Assembly: GCA_025966315.1 (NCBI GenBank)
Contig: JAOPUZ010000013.1
Span: forward strand, 1-49,976
Origin: Frankiales bacterium
Lineage (GTDB): Bacteria; Actinomycetota; Actinomycetes; Mycobacteriales; Jatrophihabitantaceae
Direction of reading: 5' to 3'
Length of the DNA stretch: 49,976 bases
This document shows positions 10,173-20,025 of this stretch, piece after piece (position 1 is the stretch's first letter; each line of letters begins with the position of its first letter). The translations under genes and the position numbers were made by a program. Below the pieces are notes generated by a model. That model did not search any database and was not told the DNA's origin. It worked only from the letters and a program-made list of their open reading frames with translations.

Positions 10173-11591
10173 TCAGTCGGCGATGGTGAACGGCACGTGC
10201 ACCGGAGTAGCCACCGTCAGGGTGCCGGCCGGGGTGTACATGCTCCCCGAATAAGCGAGCGTGCCATGCGTCAGATCCGCGGGTACATCGATCACGTCGT
10301 CGACCTCATGAACCTGGTCGGCAGCGGCATTGCGGGCCTGACCTTCACCGCCGCTCCAGCTTGCACTGAGCAGGGCCGACTCTGCCCCGTACGCCTCTTT
10401 GTCGCCGGTCAGGCGCACCGTGGCCATCACATGCAGCAACGCTCGGGACGGCGAACTCGCATGCGTCCCGTCGCCGCCCCAGTAGCTCAGCGACAGCGAG
10501 GTGAAGGTCACCTTCCCGCTCGTCAGTCCGGCGGCACCGGTCGCACCCTTCACTTGGACGGTGACATCGCGAGTCAAATTGAGCGCGCAGTTGCGGTTGC
10601 TGCGCGAGGCCAGCTGCGGGTTGCCTCCGTCGGGCTGCCCGGTCTGCAGTGACAGCGATTGTTCGGTGTCCGAATCCTGCAGAACCAGGTCAGTGGCAAC
10701 GCTCAGCTGGGCACCGCCGGCGTCGTCGGACGTCACCCCCGCCTGCGGCACAGAGGTCACCACGTAGTCGTCGGTGACCACGAGTGGGCCACGTTTGGTG
10801 GTCCCGACCCGAAGGAACAGCTGCGGTGGCGCCGCGCCTTTCTCACCGGCGATCGGCGCCAACCGGAACGCCAGCAAACGGCGGCCGGCGGGAGCGGACC
10901 GGGTCTGATCCCCGGACCCGTAGCGCTCCACGAAACCGAAGGACTCCAGCCGGACGCCGGACGTAGGTCCGATCATCACGGCATCGGCGGGCGCCTTCTT
11001 GATCGGGGAGCCGACGGTGGCGGTGCGGGTCAACACGTCCGCGACCGCGGGCGGCGCGGGCGGCAGCGTCAAGCCACCGGAACCGGCGGGTGGGCGAAGG
11101 CCATCCGGCCGGACGAAGCGCCCGCCGGGCTGGCCGCTGGCGATCTCGCTGGTCGACGAGTTGCCGGCAACGGCAAGCCGGACCATTCCGGAGGCCTGCA
11201 CGACCGAGCTGAGCCGGAACGTCACGTACTGGAACTGGCTGTCACCGTCCAGGAAGAGCGCCGGGCCACAGCCCAGTTGATCGCTCACCACCACCGGTTG
11301 GCTGGGAGCAACGCTCGCGGCCAGGAAATAGCACCTGGCAGCGCTGGCCTCAACTCCGTGCCGCTGAGCCACCAGCGCCGATAATTGTTGTTCGGCTTCG
11401 GCCAGCGGCCGCATCGGCTGGTCCACTCGATGACCCTGGTAGACCACGGTGCGAAGGTGCGGCCGCTGCCACACCGACCAAGCGGCGACGGCCAGCGTTG
11501 CCGTCAGCACGACGGCGAGGATGCGGATGACGATCAGCCGGCGGCCGCTTCGCGGGGCCGCGCGTCGCGCCGATCTGGTCCGCCGTGCCAC
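10173..11591 (-). CDS. Hypothetical membrane-anchored exported protein
   Basis: I do not recognise this 472-residue protein. It begins with a basic stretch rich in Arg (residues 3-18), followed by one hydrophobic segment (about 19-38) that looks like an uncleaved signal anchor. The rest is Ser/Thr/Val-rich with a beta-like texture, as in exported actinobacterial proteins. Three Cys are visible in the exported part (about residues 81, 105 and near 350). The frame is open to 11978, but I chose the GTG at 11591, where GGAGGAG precedes it and the basic, hydrophobic start follows. It converges with ctaB and diverges from the ATP-grasp gene. No function can be given. Confidence 0.75.
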   Translation of the reverse strand: MARRTRSARRAAPRSGRRLIVIRILAVVLTATLAVAAWSVWQRPHLRTVVYQGHRVDQPMRPLAEAEQQLSALVAQRHGVEASAARCYFLAASVAPSQPVVVSDQLGCGPALFLDGDSQFQYVTFRLSSVVQASGMVRLAVAGNSSTSEIASGQPGGRFVRPDGLRPPAGSGGLTLPPAPPAVADVLTRTATVGSPIKKAPADAVMIGPTSGVRLESFGFVERYGSGDQTRSAPAGRRLLAFRLAPIAGEKGAAPPQLFLRVGTTKRGPLVVTDDYVVTSVPQAGVTSDDAGGAQLSVATDLVLQDSDTEQSLSLQTGQPDGGNPQLASRSNRNCALNLTRDVTVQVKGATGAAGLTSGKVTFTSLSLSYWGGDGTHASSPSRALLHVMATVRLTGDKEAYGAESALLSASWSGGEGQARNAAADQVHEVDDVIDVPADLTHGTLAYSGSMYTPAGTLTVATPVHVPFTIAD

Positions 11592-11723
11592 GTGGTCGTC
11601 TCCTCCGTTCGTCTCACGGTTGTCTGGGCAAAGGGTAGGGGAGCACGCTGGGTAGCTCCTCATAATCGCTACGTGTATGGGGCCGGCGAAAGCGAACTGT
11701 CCCGGCTCTGCTGGCAGCGCCCG

Positions 11724-11729
11724 TACGAT
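11724..11729 (+). promoter_or_regulatory. -10 box of the ATP-grasp gene, probably leaderless
   Basis: TACGAT fits TANNNT, with the GTG start codon beginning 6 nt later and no ribosome site between. It decides the start of the following gene, whose frame is open far upstream. Confidence 0.5.
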
Positions 11730-11735
11730 CGGTCG

Positions 11736-12650
11736 GTGACCAGCGCTGCGAACATCGCCTTCGCGACCTGTGACAAATTGGCCGGCCAAGAACTCGACGA
11801 GGATCGTTTGCTCTACGAAGCGGCCCGCCGAGCCGGCCTGTCGCCGCGGACCGTGTCCTGGTCGGACCCGACCGTCGACTGGGACGAATTCGATCTCACG
11901 TTGATCCGTTCCACCTGGGACTACACGCTGCGCCGCTCCGAGTTTCTCGATTGGCTGCACCGGGTGCCGCGGCTGCACAACCCAGCCTCGGTCGTCGCGC
12001 CCAACACCGACAAGGGCTACCTGGCCGAGCTGTCCCAGGCCGGGATTCCGATCGTCCCCACCGTCTTCGCCGCTCCCAACGAGCCGTTAGCCCTGCCCAC
12101 CGCCGGCGAGTACGTCCTCAAGCCAACGGTGGGAGCGGGCTCTCGCGGTGCCGGCCGGTTCGACGCCGACCGGGACGGAGAGCAGGAACGAGCACGTGCG
12201 CATACCGCACAACTGCACCGGCTCGGACGGACCGTGATGCTGCAGCCGTATTTGGACCAGATCGATCAGCTCGGCGAAACCGCGCTGATCTTCATCGACG
12301 GTGAGTTCAGCCACGCTGCCCGCAAGGGCCGGATGCTAGCTGAGGGCACCGGCTACGCCGCCGACGGCGACGCGCTGTTCCTCGAGGAGCAGCTCTCGGC
12401 GGCGACACCGACCGAACCCGAACTCCGGCTGGCCGAACAGGTCCTGGCGGAGCTCTCGAGGTCGGTGGCGGACGCGCTGCTGTACGCCCGCATCGACCTG
12501 CTGCCGAGTGCGCGTGGACCCTTGCTCGGCGAGGCGGAATTGACCGAGCCGTCCCTCTTCCTGCCGTTCGCGCCGGCCGGCGCCGCCGCCGCGGACCGCC
12601 TGGTCGCCGCCGTCGTGCGCCGGGCTCGACCGCAGACCCGGGTCGGCTGA
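11736..12650 (+). CDS. ATP-grasp domain protein
   Basis: A 304-residue member of the ATP-grasp superfamily of carboxylate-amine ligases, related to glutathione synthetase/RimK-like proteins widespread in actinobacteria. The N-terminal pre-ATP-grasp part contains LTLIRSTWDYTLRR. The ATP-binding core has YVLKPTVGAGSRGAGRF with the nucleotide-binding Lys, and metal-binding acidic residues near the end (ARIDLLP followed by LGEAELTEPSLF). The substrate is unknown. The start is the GTG at 11736 because of the adjacent -10 box; a much longer open frame upstream overlaps the divergent gene and is not credible. DUF445 follows after 4 nt. Confidence 0.85.
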   Translation: MTSAANIAFATCDKLAGQELDEDRLLYEAARRAGLSPRTVSWSDPTVDWDEFDLTLIRSTWDYTLRRSEFLDWLHRVPRLHNPASVVAPNTDKGYLAELSQAGIPIVPTVFAAPNEPLALPTAGEYVLKPTVGAGSRGAGRFDADRDGEQERARAHTAQLHRLGRTVMLQPYLDQIDQLGETALIFIDGEFSHAARKGRMLAEGTGYAADGDALFLEEQLSAATPTEPELRLAEQVLAELSRSVADALLYARIDLLPSARGPLLGEAELTEPSLFLPFAPAGAAAADRLVAAVVRRARPQTRVG

Positions 12651-12654
12651 GCGC

Positions 12655-13920
12655 GTGCCGCCAGAACGTCACTCGGTGCTCAGCGAGGCTGATCGAGAAC
12701 GCATCCGTGCGCTGCGCAAGATGAAGGCCATCGCCGGCGGCGGGTTGCTGATCGCCGCGGCGCTCTTCATCGTCAGTGCCACCGCCGGCGGCGGCCACAG
12801 CGGTTGGGCGTACCTGCAAGCCGCCAGCGAGGCGGCCATGGTCGGCGGGCTCGCAGACTGGTTCGCGGTGACGGCGTTGTTCCGCCGTCCACTCGGACTG
12901 CCGATCCCGCACACCGCGATCATCCCGCGCAAGAAGGACCAGATCGGGGCCAGCCTCGGGGACTTCGTCCAGCAGAACTTCCTCACTCGAGAGGTGGTCG
13001 CGCCGCGCGTAGCCGCCGCGCGGATCCCGTATCGAGTCGGCGACTGGCTCGCCGCACCCGGGCGTTCGGAGCAACTCTCGGCCGAGCTGGCGACCGCGCT
13101 GACCGGCGCCCAGACGGTGCTAGGCGATGACGAGATCCGCGCCGCGCTGGAACGTTTCGTCGATGATCAGCTGCACCGGCTGCCCGCCGCCCCGCTGCTG
13201 GCCAAGGTGATCGACCTCGTCGTCGAGGGCGGCCAGCATCAGATCCTGCTCGGGCACGGCCTGCGCGCGGCGATGCGCTTCCTGGAGGACAACCGCGACT
13301 TGTTCCGGCAGCGGGTGTCGCAGGAATCCCCGGACTGGGTGCCGAACTGGGTCGACGAGCGCCTGTTCACGAAGATGTTCGTGGGCGTCCAGAACTTCCT
13401 CGCCGATGTCGTAGCCGATGAGGATCACCCGTTGCGGCGGGAGTTCGACCAGCGGCTGCGCGACTACGCCCTGCGGCTACGGCAGGACCCGACCGCGGCG
13501 GCGGCAGTGGACCGGTTCAAGAACGACCTGCTCGACCACCCGGCCGTGCGCGGCGCGATCGGATCGCTCTGGGCCCCCCTGAAAGAGACCGTGCTGGCCG
13601 CGGCGGCGAACCCCGACTCCGAACTTCGCCGAGTGGTCGCCTCGGTCGTGCGGCAGGTCGGCACGACTTTGCGCGACGACCCCATCCTGCAAGCCAAATG
13701 TGATCGCTGGGTCAGCGGCGTCATGGACCATGTGCTGGCGCACTATTCGGACGAGATCACCGGCGTCATCACCCAGACCGTGGCCCGATGGGACGCCGAA
13801 TCGACCTCGCGCCGACTGGAACTACAGGTGGGTCGGGATCTGCAGTTCATTCGCATCAACGGCACCGTGGTCGGCGCGATCGTCGGCCTGATCATCTTCA
13901 GCGTCGGGCGCGTGCTGTGA
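12655..13920 (+). CDS. DUF445 membrane protein
   Basis: A 421-residue DUF445 family protein (YheB/YjiN-like). It has an N-terminal hydrophobic segment (about residues 25-42), the conserved AMVGGLADWFAVTALFRRPLG block just after, and FIP-like PHTAIIPRKKDQIG. A long helical middle follows, ending in a C-terminal membrane helix (last about 18 residues). The biochemical role of the family is not established. The GTG start is 4 nt after the ATP-grasp stop and the stop overlaps the next start (GTGA), so the three genes form an operon. Confidence 0.88.
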   Translation: MPPERHSVLSEADRERIRALRKMKAIAGGGLLIAAALFIVSATAGGGHSGWAYLQAASEAAMVGGLADWFAVTALFRRPLGLPIPHTAIIPRKKDQIGASLGDFVQQNFLTREVVAPRVAAARIPYRVGDWLAAPGRSEQLSAELATALTGAQTVLGDDEIRAALERFVDDQLHRLPAAPLLAKVIDLVVEGGQHQILLGHGLRAAMRFLEDNRDLFRQRVSQESPDWVPNWVDERLFTKMFVGVQNFLADVVADEDHPLRREFDQRLRDYALRLRQDPTAAAAVDRFKNDLLDHPAVRGAIGSLWAPLKETVLAAAANPDSELRRVVASVVRQVGTTLRDDPILQAKCDRWVSGVMDHVLAHYSDEITGVITQTVARWDAESTSRRLELQVGRDLQFIRINGTVVGAIVGLIIFSVGRVL

Positions 13921-14643
13921 CCGCGACGAGCCGCGAGGCCGATACCCGCCGGCCGCACGGCGGGCGCCGGCTGTTGATCTGGCTGCTGATTGTGCTGCTG
14001 CTCCTGGTCCTGGTGGATCGCGGCAGCGCGATCGCCGCCGGGCAGCTCACCGCACGCCGGCTGGAAAGCGGTCAGCAGCTCGATCGCCGGCCGGCCGTGC
14101 GATTCGGCGGTTTTCCGTTTCTCACCCAGCTCGCCGGACGAAACTTCACGGACGTGACCGTTCGTATCGACGGCTTGGTCGCGCAGGGCAACGACGGCTC
14201 GGTCCGGATCTCCCGGCTGGACGCAGAGCTGCAGGACGTCCGGTTCGGCGCCGGCTTCAAGACGGTGACCGCCGGACGCGGTACCGGCACGGCGCGCCTG
14301 AACTACGCCGATCTGTCCCGCGCGGTGGGCGCCACCGTGACCTATGGCGGGGCGGCCGGCCGGCTGAAGCTGACCGGCTCGGTCACCATCCTCGGTCAGA
14401 AGATCAGCGGAACCGTGAGCGCCGGCATTCGCGCCGACGGTGCCCGCGCGGTGTCGCTGCAGTCATTCCGGGCCGAGAGCACCGCCGGCGGCAACAGCGT
14501 CACCGTCCCGCAAGCCTTGGTCGACGCGGTGGCCGCGCGCTTCAACCGCCCGGTCATCCTCGACGGGCTGCCGAGCGGGCTGGCAATTCAGAGCGTCACG
14601 GCGGACCCGGAGGGGCTGGTCGTGGCCGTGGCCGGCACTGACG

Positions 14644-14657
<14 letters not shown>
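13917..14657 (+). CDS. DUF2993 (LmeA-like) envelope protein
   Basis: A 246-residue DUF2993 protein. It has a basic N-terminus, one membrane anchor (about residues 18-34), then an exported domain with the family pattern VRFGGFPFLTQLAGRNFTDV near residues 61-80. In mycobacteria the DUF2993 protein LmeA binds phosphoinositides and acts in lipomannan elongation; extending that here is inference. The GTG start overlaps the DUF445 stop by 4 nt, and the 3' end overlaps the convergent oxidoreductase gene by 14 bp. Confidence 0.85.
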
Positions 14658-15644
<987 letters not shown>

Positions 15645-15648
<4 letters not shown>

Positions 15649-16616
15649 GTTACGTGCAACCCTTCAACTGGTCTCGATCTTCCGTCCGTGCTCACGCGCA
15701 TCAGGACGACGATCGCCGCGATCCACAGCAGGCAGGCGCCCAGCATGTGCAAACCGACCAGCAGCGGCGGCACCCCGGTGAAGTACTGCGCGTACCCGAT
15801 GCCGGCTTGGCCGACCTCGATCGCCACCAGCAGCCAGACGGAGCGGCGAGCCACCCGGCCGGCGTCGATGACGTACACCAGCGCCAGCAGGCCCAGGGTC
15901 AACCCGATCAGGATCATCACCAGATCAGCGTGCAGCTGCGCCATCGAGGCGACGTTCAGGTCGTTCCGGTGCACTTTGCCGGAGGAATTCTTGTCGCCGG
16001 CGTGCGGACCGGCGCCGGTCACCACCGTGCCGGCGATCAGGACTGCGGCGCTGACCAGCACCAACGCCCGGGCCAACCAACGCAGCGCCAGCGACGCCGG
16101 GCCGGCCAGCACCGCGGTAGCGGCGAGCGGCGGGGACGGGTCGAGCCGGCGATACAGCACGACCGTCACCGCGATGATCCCGATCGACACCAGGAAGTGC
16201 AGCGAGACGACCCACGGATTCAGGTCGGTCTTGACGCTGATGCCACCGACGACGGCCTGAATCGGGATGATGCCGAGCGCCCAGCCGGCCAGCGTTCTTT
16301 CGCGGCGCTGAACCAAGGCGGCAACCAGGGTGACCAGCGCGACCAACCCGAGCAGGAAGGTCAACTGCCGGTTCGTGAACTCGATGATGCCGTGCACCGC
16401 GTAGGCCTTGGTCGGCGTGAGCGAACCGTCGGTGCAGGACGGCCAGGTCGGGCAGCCCAGGCCGGACGCGGTGAGGCGCACCGTGCCGCCGCCCACCACG
16501 ATGACGACATTGGCGATCACCGAGGCGAGAGCCAGGCGGCGCAGCATTACCGGGCGGCCGAGCCAGCTCCGAGCCAGTCGCTGACCGAACGGTACGGACG
16601 TCGTCGTTGCCGTCAT
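15645..16616 (-). CDS. ctaA: Heme A synthase (CtaA/COX15)
   Basis: Membrane enzyme that oxidises heme O to heme A for cytochrome c oxidase. The 323 residues hold about eight membrane helices. Histidines that match the family heme ligands occur in HGIIEFTNR, SLHFLVS, QLHADLV and GLHMLGA. The first outer loop has RLTASGLGCPTWPSC with the conserved Cys pair. The frame is open far upstream through the permease gene, so I chose the ATG at 16616 that overlaps the permease stop (ATGA). A second ATG two codons earlier is possible. Some databases call the mycobacterial counterpart an antibiotic transporter because of the neighbouring ABC genes; the sequence here clearly supports heme A synthase. Confidence 0.92.
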
Positions 16617-17386
16617 TCCCATCGGAACCATCGCGCCGCGGCCGGCAGTGCCACCGCCGCCCAGACCAGCAGGACCAGCCAGGCTCGCAGCGGCACACCG
16701 GCGCCGGCCTGCAGGACCTGGTGCAGGCCGTCCGACAAGGCGGCCGAGGGCAGGTACCGCAGGACGTCCCGAGCACCCTGCGGGTACTTGCTCAGCGGCA
16801 CCGCGATGCCGCCACAGAACAGCAGGACCAGCCAGATCAGGTTTGCCGCGGCCAGCGTGATCTCGGCCCGGACGGTGCCGGCCAGCAGCAGGCCCAGGCC
16901 ACCGAAGGTGAAGGTGCCCAGCACGATCAGCACGATCGCGAAGAGCGGGTCCCCCCGCGGCTGCCACCCGAGCAGGAAGCCGAGCGCGCAGATCAGGGCG
17001 GCCTGCACGATCTGTAACAGCAGTACGGCGCAGGTCTTGCCCAGCAGCAGCACCGATCGGGGCAGCGCGGTGGCACCGAGTCGCTTCAGTACCGCGTACT
17101 TGCGCTCGAAGCCGGTGCCGATCGCCAGCCCGGTGAAAGCAGCGCTCATGACCGCGAGCGCAAGGATCGAGGGCACCACGAAGTCGATCCGCCGGCAGTC
17201 CCCGGCACTGCAGTCCAGGGAGTAGAGCACCGGCAGGTTGAAGAAGAACTCCAGCAGCAACGGAATGACCAGGGTGAGGCCGACCTGTTCGCCGTTGCGC
17301 AGTAACAGCCGCAACTCCATCGCGGTCTGCCGCGCCAGCATCGCCCGCGTCGAGGCGGCGCCGGGCGCCGGCGTGAAGGTTGTCAT
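16613..17386 (-). CDS. ABC-2 type transporter permease
   Basis: A 257-residue membrane subunit of an ABC-2 type exporter with about six hydrophobic segments. Typical features are FERKYAVLKRLGATALPRSVLLLGK in the cytoplasmic coupling region (about residues 93-116) and a C-terminal RYLPSAALSDGLHQVL. The ATG start overlaps the ATPase stop (ATGA), and its own stop overlaps ctaA. The constant pairing of this transporter with ctaA in actinobacteria suggests a role around cytochrome oxidase or heme export, but that is inference. Confidence 0.9.
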   Translation of the reverse strand: MTTFTPAPGAASTRAMLARQTAMELRLLLRNGEQVGLTLVIPLLLEFFFNLPVLYSLDCSAGDCRRIDFVVPSILALAVMSAAFTGLAIGTGFERKYAVLKRLGATALPRSVLLLGKTCAVLLLQIVQAALICALGFLLGWQPRGDPLFAIVLIVLGTFTFGGLGLLLAGTVRAEITLAAANLIWLVLLFCGGIAVPLSKYPQGARDVLRYLPSAALSDGLHQVLQAGAGVPLRAWLVLLVWAAVALPAAARWFRWE

Positions 17387-18366
17387 CGGGCGGCTCGGCG
17401 CCGGCTGGTGGCCGGCGCTGTCTCCAGGTCGGCGGCAACCTCGTCAGTGGTGGTGCTGGTCAGCGACAGGAAGACGTCTTCGAGACTGCGGCGTCCGACG
17501 TTCAATCCCTCAGCCAGCACGTTGCGGCGAGCGCACCAGGTCGTCACCGCGGCCAGCAGGTCGGGCGTCACCGGCGCGGTGATCAGGTATTGCCCGGGGG
17601 CCGTCTCCTGAGCGCGGGCTGTGCCGGGCAGCGCGGCGACCAGGTCGGACAACGGCAAACCCGGCGGCGCGGTGAAGGTGATCCGGCCCTCCGCAGTGCC
17701 GCCGCGAGTCAGCTCGCTGGGACTGCCCTGGGCCACGATCCGGCCGGCGTTCATGACGATCACGTCGTCGGCCAGTTCCTCGGCCTCGTCGAGGTAATGG
17801 GTGGTGAGCACGACCGTGACACCGTCGCTGCGCAATTGCCGGATCAGCTCCCAGGTCGTCCGCCGGGCACGCGGATCCATTCCGGTGGTCGGCTCGTCCA
17901 GGAAGACCAACTCCGGCCGGCCGACCAGCGCCAGGGCCAGCGACAGGCGCTGTTGCTCGCCGCCGGACAGCCGCTTGACCGGCGTCCGGGCCACCTCGGC
18001 CAGCCCGACCCGCTCGAGCAACCAGCGCGCGTCCAGCGGGTGGCGGGCGTAACCGGCGAACAGTTCCAGTAATTCGGCCGCCCGCGCGGCGGTGTACCCG
18101 CCGACCCCGTCCTGCAGCATCACGCCGACGCGCGGCCGCAACGCCCGGGAATCGGCGATCGGGTCCAGCCCGAGGACCCGCACCGATCCGGCGTCCGGAC
18201 GGCGGAATCCCTCGCAGGTTTCGATCGTCGTGGTCTTGCCGGCACCGTTGGTGCCCAGCAGGGCCAGCAGCCGACCGGCCGCCAGCGACCACGACACTTC
18301 GTCGACGGCGCGCCGTGAACCGTAGCTCTTTACGAGCTGGCGCACTTCGACCGCTGGGGCAGACAC
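17383..18366 (-). CDS. ABC transporter ATP-binding protein
   Basis: A 327-residue ATPase partner of the following permease. Walker A is GTNGAGKTT (residues 38-46), the signature LSGGEQQR (133-140) and Walker B ELVFLDEP (152-159). A C-terminal extension of about 90 residues follows the core domain, as in DrrA-like drug or lipid exporters. The GTG start lies 6 nt after a TAGACT -10 box, so this gene is probably leaderless and begins the ABC-ctaA-LLM operon. The substrate is unknown. Confidence 0.92.
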   Translation of the reverse strand: MSAPAVEVRQLVKSYGSRRAVDEVSWSLAAGRLLALLGTNGAGKTTTIETCEGFRRPDAGSVRVLGLDPIADSRALRPRVGVMLQDGVGGYTAARAAELLELFAGYARHPLDARWLLERVGLAEVARTPVKRLSGGEQQRLSLALALVGRPELVFLDEPTTGMDPRARRTTWELIRQLRSDGVTVVLTTHYLDEAEELADDVIVMNAGRIVAQGSPSELTRGGTAEGRITFTAPPGLPLSDLVAALPGTARAQETAPGQYLITAPVTPDLLAAVTTWCARRNVLAEGLNVGRRSLEDVFLSLTSTTTDEVAADLETAPATSRRRAAR

Positions 18367-18372
18367 GCGATG

Positions 18373-18378
18373 AGTCTA
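18373..18378 (-). promoter_or_regulatory. -10 box of the ABC-ctaA operon, probably leaderless
   Basis: Read on the minus strand this is TAGACT, with the GTG of the ATPase gene beginning 6 nt downstream and no ribosome site. A weak CTGCCG lies at about -35 spacing (18396-18401). The rest of 18367-18473 holds nothing recognisable. Confidence 0.5.
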
Positions 18379-18473
18379 GGTAGCCGCGCGATGAACGGCA
18401 GAGTCGCGGCGGTCGGCGCGTGACCAGTTCAACTTCGGGCGCCGGAGCCTCGGCGTTTCCAGACCGTCCGGGG

Positions 18474-19145
18474 CTAGACGGCTGACTTCACCGCGCTGCC
18501 GTAGGTCGGTACGTACTCCTGCTTGGACAGCGCCTGTACCGCGGCGCGGATCTCTTCGGTCACTTCGCGGAGCACCCGGGCCGAGCGCTCCTGCTCGCTA
18601 CGACCCGAGAAGTCCATCGCCGGCCCGAAATGCACCGCCACTCGGGCCCGGTGCCAGCGCCGGGAGCCGGGCGGCAGGGCCTGGTCCGTCCCGATCAGGC
18701 CCACCGGGATCACCGGCACGCCCGAGCGCAACGCCAGCCTCGCCACCCCGGTGCGAAATTTGTGCATGCGGCCGTCGGGGGAGCGGGTGCCCTCGGGATA
18801 GATGCCCAGGGCCTTGCCCGAAGCCAGCAGTTGGACACCGACATCGATGCTGGCGGCAGCAGCCCGGGGGTCGTCGCGCTCCACCGGAACCTGCCCGAGG
18901 CCGCGGAACACGCTGGCTACCAGCTCGCCGCGCAGGCCCGGACCGTTGAAGTATTCGGCCTTGGCGAAGTAGAAGACCTGGCGTTGGGCGGCGATCGGGG
19001 TGAAGATCTCGTCGCTGGCCGAGATGTGGTTGGCCACGATGATCGCGGGGCCGCCGGCGGGCAGGTACTCGCGACCGGTCACCACCGGACGGAACGTCAT
19101 CCGTAGCAGTGGTGACACGGTCAGTTGGGCGGCCCGGTAAAGCAC
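18474..19145 (-). CDS. 1-acyl-sn-glycerol-3-phosphate acyltransferase family protein
   Basis: A 223-residue PlsC-type acyltransferase that probably acylates lysophosphatidic acid or a related lipid at the membrane. The catalytic H-x4-D motif is NHISASDE (His40, Asp45). The acyl-acceptor motif is YPEGTRSPDG near residues 114-123, with GVPVIPVGL further on. The GTG start at 19145 lies 6 nt after a TAGGTT -10 box on the same strand. It stands alone, divergent from sufR. In the mycobacterial counterpart of this locus, from memory, a mannosyltransferase gene is found here instead. Confidence 0.9.
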   Translation of the reverse strand: MLYRAAQLTVSPLLRMTFRPVVTGREYLPAGGPAIIVANHISASDEIFTPIAAQRQVFYFAKAEYFNGPGLRGELVASVFRGLGQVPVERDDPRAAAASIDVGVQLLASGKALGIYPEGTRSPDGRMHKFRTGVARLALRSGVPVIPVGLIGTDQALPPGSRRWHRARVAVHFGPAMDFSGRSEQERSARVLREVTEEIRAAVQALSKQEYVPTYGSAVKSAV

Positions 19146-19151
19146 CGGAGC

Positions 19152-19157
19152 AACCTA
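19152..19157 (-). promoter_or_regulatory. -10 box of the PlsC-type gene, probably leaderless
   Basis: Read on the minus strand this is TAGGTT, with the GTG start codon beginning 6 nt downstream and no Shine-Dalgarno between. Confidence 0.45.
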
Positions 19158-19264
19158 CCGTGCCGCCGACCGGACGGCTGACGCCTGCGGCGCGACGCCG
19201 GACGCCGAACGGCACGACTTCAGCCGTCCCGCCGGTCGGCTGTGATCCGTTGCGGAAATACGTC

Positions 19265-19279
19265 ATACTGGTGTTGTGA
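19265..19279 (+). promoter_or_regulatory. Putative SufR operator overlapping the sufR -10 box and start codon
   Basis: The sequence is ATACT, five bases, then TGTGA. It differs by one base from ACACT-N5-TGTGA, the palindrome I recall as reported for mycobacterial SufR. The left half overlaps a CATACT -10-like element (19264-19269), and the right half contains the GTG start of sufR (19276). A repressor bound here would block promoter and leaderless start together, so autoregulation of the whole suf operon is likely. Confidence 0.6.
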
Positions 19280-20025
19280 AAATGGCTGAGCCGGTCGAGC
19301 ACGTGTCGCTGACTGCTGCCCCGGCCGACGTTTCCCGCAACCTGCCGGCCGATGAGGGACGTACCCGCGGCCTGGTCAGCCGGGCGTTGCTCGAGTCCGG
19401 CCCACTCACCGCGGCCGCTCTTGCCGAACGCCTCAAACTCTCGCCCGCTGCGGTTCGGCGGCACCTGGACGCGCTGGTCACCGACGGGTCGGTGCGCGAG
19501 GTGGAACCTCGGCCGATCCCCGGCGGATCACGTGGTCGCGGCCGGCCGGCCCGGGCCTACGCCTTGACCGATACCGGTCGAAGCCGGTTCGGCCACGCTT
19601 ATGACGACCTCGCCTCGCACGCACTGCACTATCTGCGCGAAACGGGCGGTGAGGCGGCCGTGGCTGCCTTTGCCGATCATCGGGCCCGCAATCTGGTGAG
19701 TCGCATCACGGACAAGCTCGCGGCTGACACCGAAAATCGCGGCGACGAGGTTGTGGCTCTGGCGGCGGCATTGACCGACGAGGGCTACGCCGCCACCACG
19801 GAGCCCAGCGCACAGGCTGGACTCGGCGTCCAGCTCTGCCAGCATCATTGCCCGGTGGCGCACGTGGCCGCCGAGTTTCCCGAACTGTGCGAGGCCGAGA
19901 CCCGAGCCTTGGCCGAAGTGCTGGGCACGTATGTTCAGCGGTTGGCGACGATCGCGCACGGCGACGGAGTTTGCACGACGTACATCCCGATAACGCAGTT
20001 GTCCCACTCTGGGAGGAAACAGTGA
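19276..20025 (+). CDS. sufR: Fe-S cluster-sensing repressor SufR
   Basis: A 249-residue transcription regulator of the SufR family. A winged helix-turn-helix covers about residues 30-78 ([24 protein letters not shown]). The C-terminal part has four Cys suited to hold an Fe-S cluster: Cys188, Cys192, Cys205 and Cys233. In the family the cluster-bound form represses the suf operon and cluster loss relieves it. The GTG start is placed by the adjacent -10 box. The stop overlaps the sufB start (GTGA), so the repressor gene is the first of the operon it controls. Confidence 0.92.
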   Translation: MKMAEPVEHVSLTAAPADVSRNLPADEGRTRGLVSRALLESGPLTAAALAERLKLSPAAVRRHLDALVTDGSVREVEPRPIPGGSRGRGRPARAYALTDTGRSRFGHAYDDLASHALHYLRETGGEAAVAAFADHRARNLVSRITDKLAADTENRGDEVVALAAALTDEGYAATTEPSAQAGLGVQLCQHHCPVAHVAAEFPELCEAETRALAEVLGTYVQRLATIAHGDGVCTTYIPITQLSHSGRKQ

